A stretch of DNA of 64,000 nt, from positions 248,001 through 312,000 of the forward strand of contig JAOCZO010000008.1 in NCBI GenBank assembly GCA_026413255.1, given 5' to 3'. This document shows positions 32,320-42,162 of this stretch, piece by piece; the stretch's first letter is position 1; every line of letters begins with the position of its first letter. A program made the position numbers and the translations under genes. This DNA is from Fereydounia khargensis. Lineage: Eukaryota > Basidiomycota > Ustilaginomycetes > Urocystidales > Fereydouniaceae. The notes beneath the pieces were generated by a model. It was not told where the DNA came from, searched no databases, and saw nothing but the letters and a program-made list of their open reading frames with translations.

Positions 32320-32626
32320 CAGAAAGGGGAGGAAGGAAAAGAGGAAGAGATCGTGGAGAAGAAAGGGACGTCGGTGGAGAGGATTGGAGTGGTGACTAGT
32401 GAGAAGAGTGTTGCAAAGGTTGAATTGATTCGAGAGAGGTGTTGGGCGACTGAGAGTTGGCCTCGCTTGGGGTCGCTTTTGCCCTCTCCGCGCTGCACTG
32501 CAGGCGCGCCTCTTTTGGCCTGGGAGTGTTGGTTGCAATCAACCGCGCGCTGGCCAGCAAGCCCGGAGGGAGGGAGGCCTTCGCTTCCTCTGCGCCAGCA
32601 CTCACTCAGCCAGTCAGCCAGCCTAC

Positions 32627-32669
32627 CAGTCAGCCCAGTCAGTCAGCCCAGTCAGTCAGCCCAGTCCAG
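32627..32669. repeat. CAGTCAGTCAGCCC tandem repeat
   Basis: About three copies of a 14-mer (CAGTCAGTCAGCCC), with further degenerate CAGTCAGCCAGCC units just upstream from 32609. Confidence 0.85.
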
Positions 32670-34473
32670 TCGTCTGGCGCTCTTTCACCCGAACAAGTAC
32701 TGTAATTCAGCCCGCCCGCACCAACCAACGCAACCAACACCTCCGCCTCCGCCTCCGCCCCCGCCTCGCCAGCGAGACGATGGACTGACTGGGATACTGG
32801 GTTACTGTACAACTTCACTCGAATGAGGATACTCATTTCAAATACATTCGCCTTTGCACCAGTCGCACCTCAGATATTGTAGCACTACGACCAGTGAGCT
32901 TCCTTCCTTTTTCTTCGTTTATCCTTGCTTGTTTCTCCGAGGTATCCGAGTCGTGTCAAAGCTGCGCCCACTTCTCGCACGAATAAAAGAATGGAAAAGT
33001 GATTCGGGCAGCCATCCTGCAGGGCATCGCTCATCTCAGAGCAACCAAACTTGGAGTCAGCAGGAGCATCACAACAACTCGATCAGACAGGCACCAGGGA
33101 TATGATGGGATCAACTAATTATCATTAAGCAGGGAAGAACAGCCAGGTCTATCATAAACAAAAGCATGCTTGGCACTTGATCTATCAGATTAGAGCGGCC
33201 AACCCTCCCTCGGAACTCAGGAACAAGCTCCCACTTAAGGTCGCAAGCCAATTTTGCTCCTCGGGCAAAGGTCCTCGGCGGGCGACTAGAACCACCTCCC
33301 GAAAGAGAGCGGCAAGGCCCTTATAATTGCCTCACTGTCGTAAAGGGCGGCATATCGCTCGGTTTCATCTACTAGATTGAGAAGTGTGGCATGCAATTGT
33401 GCATGATAGACTGGATATCAACTCTATTAAGTGATTCCGTAAAGCTGCGAAGGTAAAGTTGAGTGTGATTAGCAATTGGTCACCAAGTGCGACAATGTGT
33501 TGGGAGCACCAAGGACAAGAACGAGGATTGGTGTTGCTCGTTGCATCCAAATGTGGGGGTAGAGGTAATACTCACTATGATCTTGGTAGGAGGAGGAGGG
33601 GGATGCGGTTTCAGAACGCGGTTATATACCTTCACACGCGCTCGACCCTGTCAAGTGCGACCGTCTCTAGGCTGGAAAATTTTTCGAGCTCGCAAGTCAG
33701 AAAAATTCAATCAGGGTGCACCAAAAAGCTGCGGTAGGCATGGGCCACTTCCGAGACCCGAATTCCCGCCCTTCAAACCGCACGAAAGAAACAACATCAG
33801 ACAGACTGGTGAGCCTTGCCTCACGACTCAAATCACCTAGATACAGTAATAGCATGGCACATGCACCTTTCCTTCCAGAAGAAAGACCCCCTTGCCGCCA
33901 GGGTGCATTCTCAAGAATGTCCCATGTGGGCATCTGTAGAAGTGCTGCCTGCCATGCGGTAGCCATCGTTGGATACAGACATCGAACGCGAGGACATGCA
34001 ACTAGAACAACCGGCGGTCAAGACACTATACGGGTTTGAATCCGGGACGTTCTACAGCAACCGGCATCGCTGGTATGTGTGGAGCTTTACTGTAAGATTG
34101 AGATCGGCATGCCCGCGATGTGGCTGACCACCTCGACTTCGTGGTTGTACGTTCTTAGGTAAGCGCAAGGGTGCGTGAGCCAGGCCTTGCCGGCGCTGGG
34201 CTGAATTGATCCGACCGCATGGGAAGGAGGCCTAGGGCAACACATCGAGCAGGCTGATCTATTTGTGTCACTTGCTCTTTCGTTTCGGGGTGGAATGAAG
34301 GAGAGGTGGGAGACGCGACCGAGGGCTTTGTGCCTTGGCCTGCAGTAGGCCCGTAGCTTTCCATGCAGCCTTTGTCGGCTGGCTCATTCAGCTCTTTTTG
34401 GGGTGTCGTGACTGCGTGCTTTCATTGCTAGGTTGATTGCACCCCGAAATCGACACAAAGGAGGCAACGCGCC

Positions 34474-34482
34474 ACAAAGGGA
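34474..34482 (+). promoter_or_regulatory. Possible pheromone response element (ACAAAGGGA)
   Basis: A perfect match to ACAAAGGGA, the element bound by the HMG factor Prf1 in Ustilago maydis, with a partial copy ACAAAGGAG at 34455-34463. It lies about 1.2 kb upstream of the secreted double-psi gene. A 9-mer match is expected about once by chance in a window this size, so this is weak evidence. Confidence 0.25.
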
Positions 34483-34689
34483 TCTTGCAATACACGCATT
34501 TGGGCAGCTAATGTCAAGCGAGACCTGCTATCCATCGGATTCTGGCTCAAAGTGTAGGGGCAAAAAAATATCCGCTGACAAGTGCTCGCGATCAGCACTG
34601 CACATGCTAGACAGCCAGAAAGGGGCAAGATCATCAAGTCAAGCTGAGGATGGTGGAATAGACCTCCGTGTTGATGGTCATGGGCACGG

Positions 34690-34706
34690 TACTGTACTGT
34701 ACAGTA
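34690..34706. repeat. TACTGTACTGTACAGTA palindromic pentamer array
   Basis: A 17-base element built of TACTG and TACAG pentamers around a central TGTACA. The inner TACTGTACAGTA is a perfect palindrome. The same 17-mer occurs at 47931-47947. Confidence 0.95.
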
Positions 34707-35692
34707 CACTATCAAAAGCAGGGTCGTGCTAAAACGAGGGGACAGCAGCATCGGGATGCCGAGGATTTGGTTGGAAGGGCCCGAGTGTGCGCGCTGTTGG
34801 TGTCTTCTTACATGTAAGGAAGCTGCGTGCATGTGGTGCTGGCTGGCGGGCAAGCGAGCTGGCTAGCACCTCGAGAGGGCGCAGCGTGCTTGCTTGCTCG
34901 CTGGCAGCTCGTCTCGCTTGTGTGCGCGCGCGCTGCACACTCACCGTGGTGGGCGGGCAGCGTGCGCACGCAAGCCGAGCGAGCGAGCGCTGCAGAACAC
35001 TGCCGATCGGCTTCGCTGCACAGTCCCCTTCCCTTCAAGCAGCGCGTCGGAAACTCTGTCGCCATGCCTGCTGGCAACTATGCATTCGAGCCCCCCTTTC
35101 TCACCCCAAAGCCTGCCCTGCGGCTGCTCGCTGCTGCTTGCTACAACCTGCGCCTGCCGCGGTGGGGGTGAGAAGGCGTAGTCGCGCTGTCTCTCTCTTT
35201 CTCGAGCCATCGAGGGAGGCAGCTTCTGGCAGCAGCGTTTTCGGTCTGTCTGCACCAGCGCCCAACTGAGATCGTCTTGCGTCCAGCCGTATGGTCGCTT
35301 GCCTTTTCACCTCGTGCTCTCCTTGCAACGCCTTTCCTTGCTTCCATCACCCATTCATCCTTCTCCCCCCTTATACAGATCGTCCTCCTCCTTCACGTTT
35401 GGCTTGACTGCCGGTTCTCTTAAGACAAACGTTTCACCTATCTCATCTTTGGTACTCTGCTGTGCAGATCTCAATCTCCTCTCCTCTTACTCCTTCGATC
35501 CAATCTCCTCAAGCTCCGCCCGCATCGCAAGTAGAGCCTTTGATAGGCCACTTTGCTCCAAGCAACACTCGCTCAATACATCCCAGCATCTGGATCTCAG
35601 TTCCCCAAGCATTTCAACAAGGTCACTCACCCCACGCATCCCCCAGCATTTTCATCTGACTTTTCCCCGCCCCTTCCCCCGTCTCTACAACA

Positions 35693-37468
35693 ATGGCCCC
35701 CATCGCGAAGACTCTCTGCGCTGCCCTCGTGGCTCTTTCCCTGGCCTCTGTTGCTCCTCAGCCCGCCGCAGCCCACCAGCTCAACAGTCGCCATGTTGTT
35801 GCCGGCGGTAACGCTCACATGAACATGCACTCTCACCACAGGCGCATGGAGCGTAAGGTGCGACGCACTTGGAACCACGGGAGCAGCAACGGTACCGAGA
35901 CTTCCACCGAGTCACAGACCCCTAAGCTCGACACTCAGGGTGTCCAGAGCAGCGGACAGGAGCAGCCTGCCACCTCTGTGAAGGAGACCGCTCCTTCTGC
36001 CACCCCTTCGAGCCAGAGCCACAGCCACGGTCACTCGAAGGACGAGGACCAAGCATCTCAATCTGGTTCTGAGGCTGCCACTAGCACCTCGTGTGCCGAG
36101 TCTGCTCAGCAGACTGGTGACTACAACCAGAATGTTCACCATCACGGTAACGCCACGTCGGCTTCGCAGGACAGCTGGACTGCCACTGCAACCTCGTCCG
36201 CTGATGCGGCTGCTGAGACTGGCTCTCAGCAAGACTCTTCTTCGGACAGCTCTGAGCAGGACTCTTCTTCCGATGATAGCTCTGAGCAGGACTCGTCGTC
36301 GTCATCTGAAGGCAAGTCTGACGACTCCGCTGACAGCGATGCTTCCTCTGGCGATGCTTCCTCCACTAGCTCACCCAAGGATGGCAAGGCTCAGGACGGC
36401 GAGACCAAGGACCACTCCAGCCAGTCGGGCTCTTCCAGCCAGGGATCGTCCAAGGACGGAGAGGACTGCGAAGATGGCAAGGCGACTTCAAGCAACTCTG
36501 GATCTTCGCAGTCTTCTCAGTCCTCGGGTTCGTCTGACTCCTCGTCGCAGGGCAGCGGTACCACCGCTGTCGAGTCGTCTAACAACCACGCGGCATCCTC
36601 TGACAACTCCTCTGGTAACACCACCACTAGCACTAGCTCTGGCAACTCTGGATCAACTGGCTCGTCTGGCTCGAACACCACTAACGGCTCTAGCGGATCT
36701 TCGGGATCATCTGACGACGAAGAGGACTGCGAGGAGGAAGACGACACGTCGTCGTCCGGTACTCAGGGTGAGGACGAGGAGGACTGTGAAGAGGACGAAT
36801 CTTCCGCGGATCAGACCAGCCAGGAAGATGACGAAGACTGTGAAGAGCAGGGCGACACTACTTCCGCCACCGCTCAGTCCTCCGACTCTGGCTCCTCGAA
36901 CAGCGACTCCTCAAACAGCGGCTCCTCTGACAGCGGATCGAGCTCTAACAACGACTCAAGCCAGAACAACCAGGCGAGCGCTACCTCGAGCTCCGCTTCG
37001 GCTAAGCCTACGGCCCAGGCAAACGCTCAGTGGACTGACAACAAGGACGACAAGGACAACAACAGCAGCAGCAGCAGTAGCAGCAGCAGCAAGAAGCAGC
37101 AGGCTAGCTCGACCTCGTCGTCCAAGAACCCTGTGCAGAGCGCTATCAGCACGATCGGTAACCTTATCAAGGGTGGTTACGCTACCTTCTTCTACCAGAA
37201 CGGTAACCCCGGTGCTTGTGGCCAGTACTCGTCCGACAATGATTATGTCGCTGCTCTGCAGACCTCTGAGTACGCTGGTGGATCCAAGTGCGGTAAGAAG
37301 GTCAAGATCTACCGTACCGACGACAAGAGCCGATCGGTGACCGTCACTGTGAAGGACATGTGCCCTACCTGCGTCAACACCCAGTCGATCGATCTCTCCA
37401 AGGCAGCTTTCCTCGCGATCGCTTCCGAGGCCGAGGGCCAGGTCGGCATTGAGTGGCAGTTCGTGTGA
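35693..37468 (+). CDS. Secreted protein with C-terminal double-psi beta-barrel (expansin/barwin-like) domain
   Basis: Single exon, 591 residues. Residues 1-27 form a typical signal peptide (MAPIAKTLCAALVALSLASV ending AAA-HQ). HHRRMERKVRR near residues 48-58 offers basic sites for a Kex2-type protease. Residues ~60-485 are a low-complexity linker dominated by Ser, Asp, Glu, Gly and Thr, with four EDCE motifs (about residues 258, 344, 364 and 381) and a Ser-12-like run. The C-terminal ~100 residues are a double-psi barrel of the loosenin/RlpA-like/barwin kind: GGYATFFYQNGNPGACGQYS, SKCGKKVKIY, VKDMCPTCVNTQSIDLS and GQVGIEWQF. Such domains bind or loosen polysaccharide without hydrolysis in most studied cases. 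Smut relatives secrete similar proteins, so a wall or plant-surface role is inferred. No GPI signal or transmembrane segment is seen at the C-terminus. Confidence 0.88.
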   Translation: MAPIAKTLCAALVALSLASVAPQPAAAHQLNSRHVVAGGNAHMNMHSHHRRMERKVRRTWNHGSSNGTETSTESQTPKLDTQGVQSSGQEQPATSVKETAPSATPSSQSHSHGHSKDEDQASQSGSEAATSTSCAESAQQTGDYNQNVHHHGNATSASQDSWTATATSSADAAAETGSQQDSSSDSSEQDSSSDDSSEQDSSSSSEGKSDDSADSDASSGDASSTSSPKDGKAQDGETKDHSSQSGSSSQGSSKDGEDCEDGKATSSNSGSSQSSQSSGSSDSSSQGSGTTAVESSNNHAASSDNSSGNTTTSTSSGNSGSTGSSGSNTTNGSSGSSGSSDDEEDCEEEDDTSSSGTQGEDEEDCEEDESSADQTSQEDDEDCEEQGDTTSATAQSSDSGSSNSDSSNSGSSDSGSSSNNDSSQNNQASATSSSASAKPTAQANAQWTDNKDDKDNNSSSSSSSSSKKQQASSTSSSKNPVQSAISTIGNLIKGGYATFFYQNGNPGACGQYSSDNDYVAALQTSEYAGGSKCGKKVKIYRTDDKSRSVTVTVKDMCPTCVNTQSIDLSKAAFLAIASEAEGQVGIEWQFV

Positions 37469-38067
37469 GAGGACGAGTTCCTTTCCTGAGCTAGTCGCGT
37501 TCCCTTCGCATACGGGTCTGGATCATCTGATCCGAGATTCTGCGGCCGTTCAGGTTTACCCATTCCGAGGCAATGCTGGTCGTCCGACTCGGGAGAGATG
37601 AGGTTGAGCGGCTCGCACTCTCTGATTGTTTGATCTTTGGGTTTCTTACCTTCTCTTCACTCTACTTCATTCTTCTTCTACAATCGCCCCCTTTAGTACT
37701 TCACTGTGCCCCGGTCCCATCAGGGAACTGTGTCTGCGAATAGGTCTCTTCGGAGAGGACCTCGCTGCTCTGTCACTGGATGCCATGGCAGCTAGCTGGT
37801 CCCCCACGAGCTTATGACCGCGCGGGGTTGTTGCATTTTCACCCTTTTCCCCCTTTCCCAATCGTTTCTTATCAGTCGGTAGAATGCTGTGCATGTGCCA
37901 CTCTCTGGAATACATGGAACGGTTTGGATATCTAGAAACAAGAGAAAGTGTGTCGTTGCCTGAGACAGCAGTTCGTTCTGACTAACGGGTGTGGATACAT
38001 GTCGATCACGTGATGGATCCCCCCCTTTCAGGGTTTAGGCCTTGGGCGATAGAGTGGCGACTCAGCC
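37469..38067. other. Intergenic region between secreted double-psi gene and YPI1-like gene
   Basis: 599 bases comprising the 3' region of the secreted-protein gene and the promoter of the YPI1-like gene. C/T-rich and T-rich patches at 37640-37700; no further motif was recognised and no gene is supported. Confidence 0.5.
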
Positions 38068-38715
38068 ATGTTGACCTCCACTCACGACCACCGACACCAC
38101 ATCAGCATGTCGCAGCAAGTCAGACCGGGTCCTTCATCAGCGGAAGCCACACGGACGATCACAGAAGCTGCTTCGCCATCAGTACCGGCGGCTGGTTCTG
38201 CTCAACCGGACGGGATCCTGCGGCTTCGGGGAGGTGAGACTAGGCGACGTCGGGTGGTGTGGACCGAGGAGACGATAGACAATGAAGGCATGGGCAAGAA
38301 GAAGAGCAAGAGTGAGTATCACTTCCAACCTCTCCCACGATTTGTTGCTGATACTGAGAGTATTCTAGTTTGTTGTATTTACCACAAGCCACGAAAGTAC
38401 GATGAGTCGTCATCGGAAGACGAGTCCTCTGACGGTAGCGACCAGAGTGATAGCTCCGAAACCTCTGATGAAAGCGACGATGGCGCTGGATCAAGACCGA
38501 GTCAGAAAATGAGGCGGGTACGATGTGAACACGGTGACCATGATCATGCTCACCACAATCACCGAGCGAAAGGCAAAACAAGGAAAGGCGGCAGTAAGAC
38601 CGTGGTCCTCGAGCCCTCTCAGACCGAGTCTCAACAAGATCAAGATGATGATGAAGACGAACGAGAAGGACAGCCAATTCGAAAACCCAACGCCTACGAG
38701 AGGGGCACCACATAG
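38068..38715 (+). CDS. YPI1: YPI1/PPP1R11-type inhibitor of protein phosphatase 1
   Basis: Two exons, 38068-38311 and 38369-38715, with a 57-nt GT-TAG intron; 196 residues. Splicing rebuilds the family core [20 protein letters not shown] followed by [22 protein letters not shown], which includes the RVxW-type PP1 docking motif (RVVWT) and the conserved CCIYHKPR segment. Unspliced reading would insert 19 unrelated residues between these. Family members bind and restrain the catalytic subunit of PP1 (Glc7), mostly in the nucleus. Just before the core is LRLRGG. A His/Asp-rich stretch ([14 protein letters not shown], ~125-140) could bind metal. The acidic tail is disordered. An alternative start at 38107 (MSQQVRPG) would shorten the protein by 13 residues. 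It converges on the SCYL2-like gene, 214 bases away. Confidence 0.92.
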   Translation: MLTSTHDHRHHISMSQQVRPGPSSAEATRTITEAASPSVPAAGSAQPDGILRLRGGETRRRRVVWTEETIDNEGMGKKKSKSEYHFQPLPRFVADTESILVCCIYHKPRKYDESSSEDESSDGSDQSDSSETSDESDDGAGSRPSQKMRRVRCEHGDHDHAHHNHRAKGKTRKGGSKTVVLEPSQTESQQDQDDDEDEREGQPIRKPNAYERGTT

Positions 38716-38929
38716 TTTCGTTCCAGCTCGAGACCTCTCCAGTCTCCCCACTTCCTCTTCTCTGCCCAAGACTATATTCGTTCTCGTCCCCTGCACACAG
38801 ACCCCTTTGCATCCCAGACATGTGTACGTTAACCATTGCAATTCATCAGACATGAGTATAATGCTCCAAGAAGTAAGAATGATCTGCAGCTTGCAGCATC
38901 CCCGGATATACGATGTGCGGCTGTGTATG

Positions 38930-41900
38930 TTAACCGAATGGGTCAAAGTCCTTCCATGCATCTGCACCCTTCGAGCCTGCTCCGTTTGCCGTTCCAGAAG
39001 CTCCCTTGCTGGTTGGCTGGAGAACGGCACCGCCCCAGCCGGGCGGAGCTGCGGAAGCTGCTGGTGTCAGTGGCGCCCCCATCGACAGCGGAGCTGGTTT
39101 CATCGAGGCTCCCATGCCTATGCTCGGGATCGATGAGGTGGCAGCTGGCTCAATAGCCTTTTGACCCGACAGTCCCATCATGGAGCCTCCTCCACTGCTA
39201 TCGCTGGTCAGGGCCGATGATGTCCACCCGCTCGCAGGTGGCAGGCTGATGTTGTAGTTCGGACCACTAGATCCAGTACTATTGTTCGCCGGAGGCTTTG
39301 ACGCACCGCTCAAGGACGGTGTCAGAGGGGTGGCAGATAGCGTCGAGCCGGTAGGGTTCAGAATATGGTTCCAGCTCGAAGCGGGAGGTTTGGCAGATGA
39401 AGTAGAGCTCAGGCCACTCGAGAGCGAGGTACGGTTCGGAGGCGGTGCCAGCGAGGGTACGGTGCTCGTAGTCTTGCCGCTGAGTGCAGAGCCAGTTCCA
39501 TTACTGGATAATGTCCTTGCCGCCGTGGGGCCGGAAGCTTTGGTTGGTGCCAAAAAGGCCGAACCTCCAGTGTGAGAGGGGGTGAGGGCTGGTGTCGATC
39601 CCTGAATAGGGGTAGAAGCGGTACTGGTTTCATCGAATCCGAAGGGGTCCGTAGCATGGTCGCGAGATACTTGAATACTCTCGCCGCCTGCTGTCCTCGC
39701 ACTTCCGATGAGGGTCTCGAAATCAATCTCTCCGCCTGCACCAATGCCTGTGACGCCACCCATCATACTGCCACCTCCAGCGCTTTGCTGCGAGACATAG
39801 CTCTCGGTGTGATCTTGCATCCGCTTCACTTCCTTCAGATGCTGTGTATGCTCGGTCTCGACGCGCGTGCTCATCTCCTTGACCGCCTTCATGAAGCGGG
39901 AAAACTGTTCCGAGTTGAGCAGCGGACCCATACTCATCACCCATAGCTGGGGAATGATCGCAGTCGCGAGCGTCTCACGATCCACCTTTTTGGACATGGC
40001 TTCATGTACAGCAAGCGTCGCGATCTTCCGTACATCTGTGGTGAGCTGAGAGCCAAGCATGATTCGATCAGGAAAGAGCACTCACCATCACCGAGGGCTC
40101 CTTTGTCTTGATTCGCGACAGTATTGGCACCAACTTCTCTGTCAAAGTGTACTACAACGATTCAACGCGCCGTCAGAGTAATATTCTTGTTCTTATTTGG
40201 CCCCCGACACCAAGTACTTACCTTGTCGAGAATGCTGACCATCGAGTGGAAGCAGATGAGCGTGTTCACTTTGACGGATAACACCTTGGTCTTGGCGAAG
40301 AGGGTCGCGAGCTTTGGAAAGAGGACCTCCTTGACGTGGGCGTACTCTAGAATCTCAGCAAGCCTAGGGACTGTCTGGAGAGCTTTCTCTTGAACCATCA
40401 CATTCTCAGCTTCGAGAGAAGCGTACAGCAGTGGTGTTACGTCTGTTCGGAGCATGAGTTGATCAGTCGGATTCAACCACAATGCGGAAAATTACGTGTG
40501 CAGAGGCAGGGATTGGATCCTCACCTTCTCGGAACACCGATGGGCTCGTCTTTTGCACAAATAGCTCAATCTGATCCAGCAGAAGGAGCATGTTCTGAGG
40601 TGGATCCTGTACCTGGAAGAGGGGCTTGATCTTGGGCAGTACCGATCCAGTGAATTCAATTGACGAAAGAGCTTTGGATATGTGGAAGACGTTGGGCAGA
40701 ATGAAAGGTAAGAGCGAGCGGTCCGACATCAACTCGAGTACCTTGATTGGGGGCAAGAGCGGGTAAGCACGGGATGACTTCAAGCCCTCTCAGCAAGCAG
40801 TTGCACACCTACAGCAGGCAAGACTTTCCTCCGCAGGAGCCGGTCTGAGAATTGGGGTAGAATCTTGAGCAGACCCTTGAGATATTGCACCCTCTCCTCT
40901 TTTGTCCTTCCGGCAAAGTTTTCGCGTTCCATGAACTTGAGCGTCGATACAAGGATGCTGTTGAAGTATGACGCCTGCTGAAAGGATTGAGCGCTCGGTC
41001 TTGATCCGGGGAAGCGGGTCAAGAGGCTCCCAAGCAGGTCTGTTACAGTGTGTGGGGGAGAACGCGTGTTAGTACTTTCCATAAGTACGAGACGTGGCGT
41101 GATCATGAAGCAGTACTGCTCATATGACTTACCGAGAACATCTCGTCCCATCCTCTGCCAGCTAGAGCTGCCAACTACGACAGATAGCTGATCAGCATTC
41201 TGCCTGAGGCTGGTGAGGCTGTTCCGATTTCGGAACGGAGGAGAGCCGCGATTGTGGACTGCGTACACGATGCATCCAAGAGAGTAGAGGTCGTTCTCTG
41301 CAATGAGCTTCTCATCCAAGGCATACTCTGGCGCCATGTAGTCAAAGTTGCGGCTCATTGCGGGTGGCAGTGAGGGGTCGTAATCAGGGAAGGACCAAGG
41401 TGTTTGACTTCCATCAGGCGCATTGAGAGGCGTTAGGAACGAGAAGCCCGCAATCTTCCAGTCTCCTTTCGCGTTGATCAGAATTGAGTCGGGCGTGAGA
41501 TTCTGGTGGACCATCTTGGCTCCATGAAGAAACTCGAGTCCGCGAGCTACTTGGAGCAAGCCCTTTTGAATCTCGACTTCATCGAGCTGAACATCCGTCC
41601 TGTGATCGGCGATCAGTGCCTCTTGGAGAGATGCGAACACTTGCTCGGTAGCAAAGGATACTTCATTGCGCGATTCCTCCAGTGGCTCGACAACTTCGAG
41701 GATGCATGGGTGGCGGAGTCTAGTCAGGCTCGAAGCCTTTGGCATGGGCGGGTAACCAGAGAAGAATAAGCTCAAGTGTTGCCGACTTTGGGAATCGAGA
41801 CTGGAAAGCTGACTAGCAAGCATCCTACCAACTCACCTCCTTCTTGAGCTGGTCCAGCACTCGGGTCTTTGCTTGGCCTCGGCTGTTAAAGGTGTGGACC

Positions 41901-42162
41901 CATACGGATACTATCCCTCTGCCTGCTGGATTTGCAGCACCGGGAGCACCAGACGCAGCATTCTTCGTTGCCTTATAGATCTTCCAAAGGCCACATTGCG
42001 CTGGTGATTGACTCTCGTCGATGGTATAGTTGACCGATATATTGGTCCGGCCACTGTAAGGGGGGAAGACGTTGAGCAAGCGGTCGTGATCTTAGCAGGC
42101 TCCGAGGGTTCCGTAGCGTACACTCACAAGTAGGATGAGGCCTGGCTCAAAAAGGACGCCAT
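38930..42162 (-). CDS. SCY1/SCYL2-type pseudokinase with HEAT repeats (clathrin/Golgi-endosome traffic)
   Basis: Eight exons: 42128-42162, 41837-42053, 41133-41736, 40813-41039, 40525-40741, 40222-40442, 40086-40151, 38930-40045; 900 residues. The kinase-like domain (about 30-330) lacks key residues: HQNLTPDSILIN replaces HRDxKxxN and IAGFSFL replaces DFG, as expected for the SCY1 family. After it come SILVSTLKFMERENFAGRTK and HEAT-like helices (LLPFILPNVF, PRLAEILEY, VKVNTLICFHSMV), then EFVMKAVKEM-type helix and a Ser/Gly/Pro-rich tail ending DAWKDFDPFG, reminiscent of clathrin-adaptor-binding DPF motifs. The SCYL2 group binds clathrin and AP complexes. Two introns (41737-41836 and 40742-40812) are best closed with AAG acceptors: they yield KKEASSLTRLRHP and LPAVLELMSDRSLLPF, whereas nearby CAG sites would need introns of 28-36 nt or break the frame. 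The other five end CAG or TAG. Confidence 0.88.

Larger units (their letters stand above)
31902..35692. other. Long divergent gene-free region between fuz7-like and secreted double-psi gene
   Basis: 3.8 kb separating two divergent start codons. Contents seen: an 18-base G run, a CAGTCAGTCAGCCC tandem repeat, several TACTGTA/TACAGTA sites (32698, 32803, 33842, 34088 and an array at 34690), and at 34450-34482 two ACAAAGG elements, one a perfect ACAAAGGGA (listed separately). Sequence 33100-33480 is more A/T-rich. From 34780 to 35250 the DNA is G/C-rich with GCGAGCGAGCG and TGCTTGCTTGCTCG repeats. From about 35300 to the ATG it is C/T-rich, as expected of a leader for a strongly expressed gene. 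No coding region is supported; frames in it have no recognisable product. Confidence 0.5.

Noticed and set aside
34033-34043. GGTTTGAATCC, resembling a tRNA B box
   Set aside because: No A box, acceptor stem pairing or cloverleaf could be built around it; no tRNA is supported anywhere in the window.
34787-35269. 160-codon plus-strand frame before the secreted-protein gene
   Set aside because: Ala/Arg/Cys-rich text produced by GCGAG and TGCTTGC repeats, overlapped by frames on the other strand; no support as a gene.
41809-41836. CAG acceptor for SCYL2-like intron 2
   Set aside because: It would make a 28-nt intron, too short for splicing, and add 27 unrelated residues before SSLTRLRHP.
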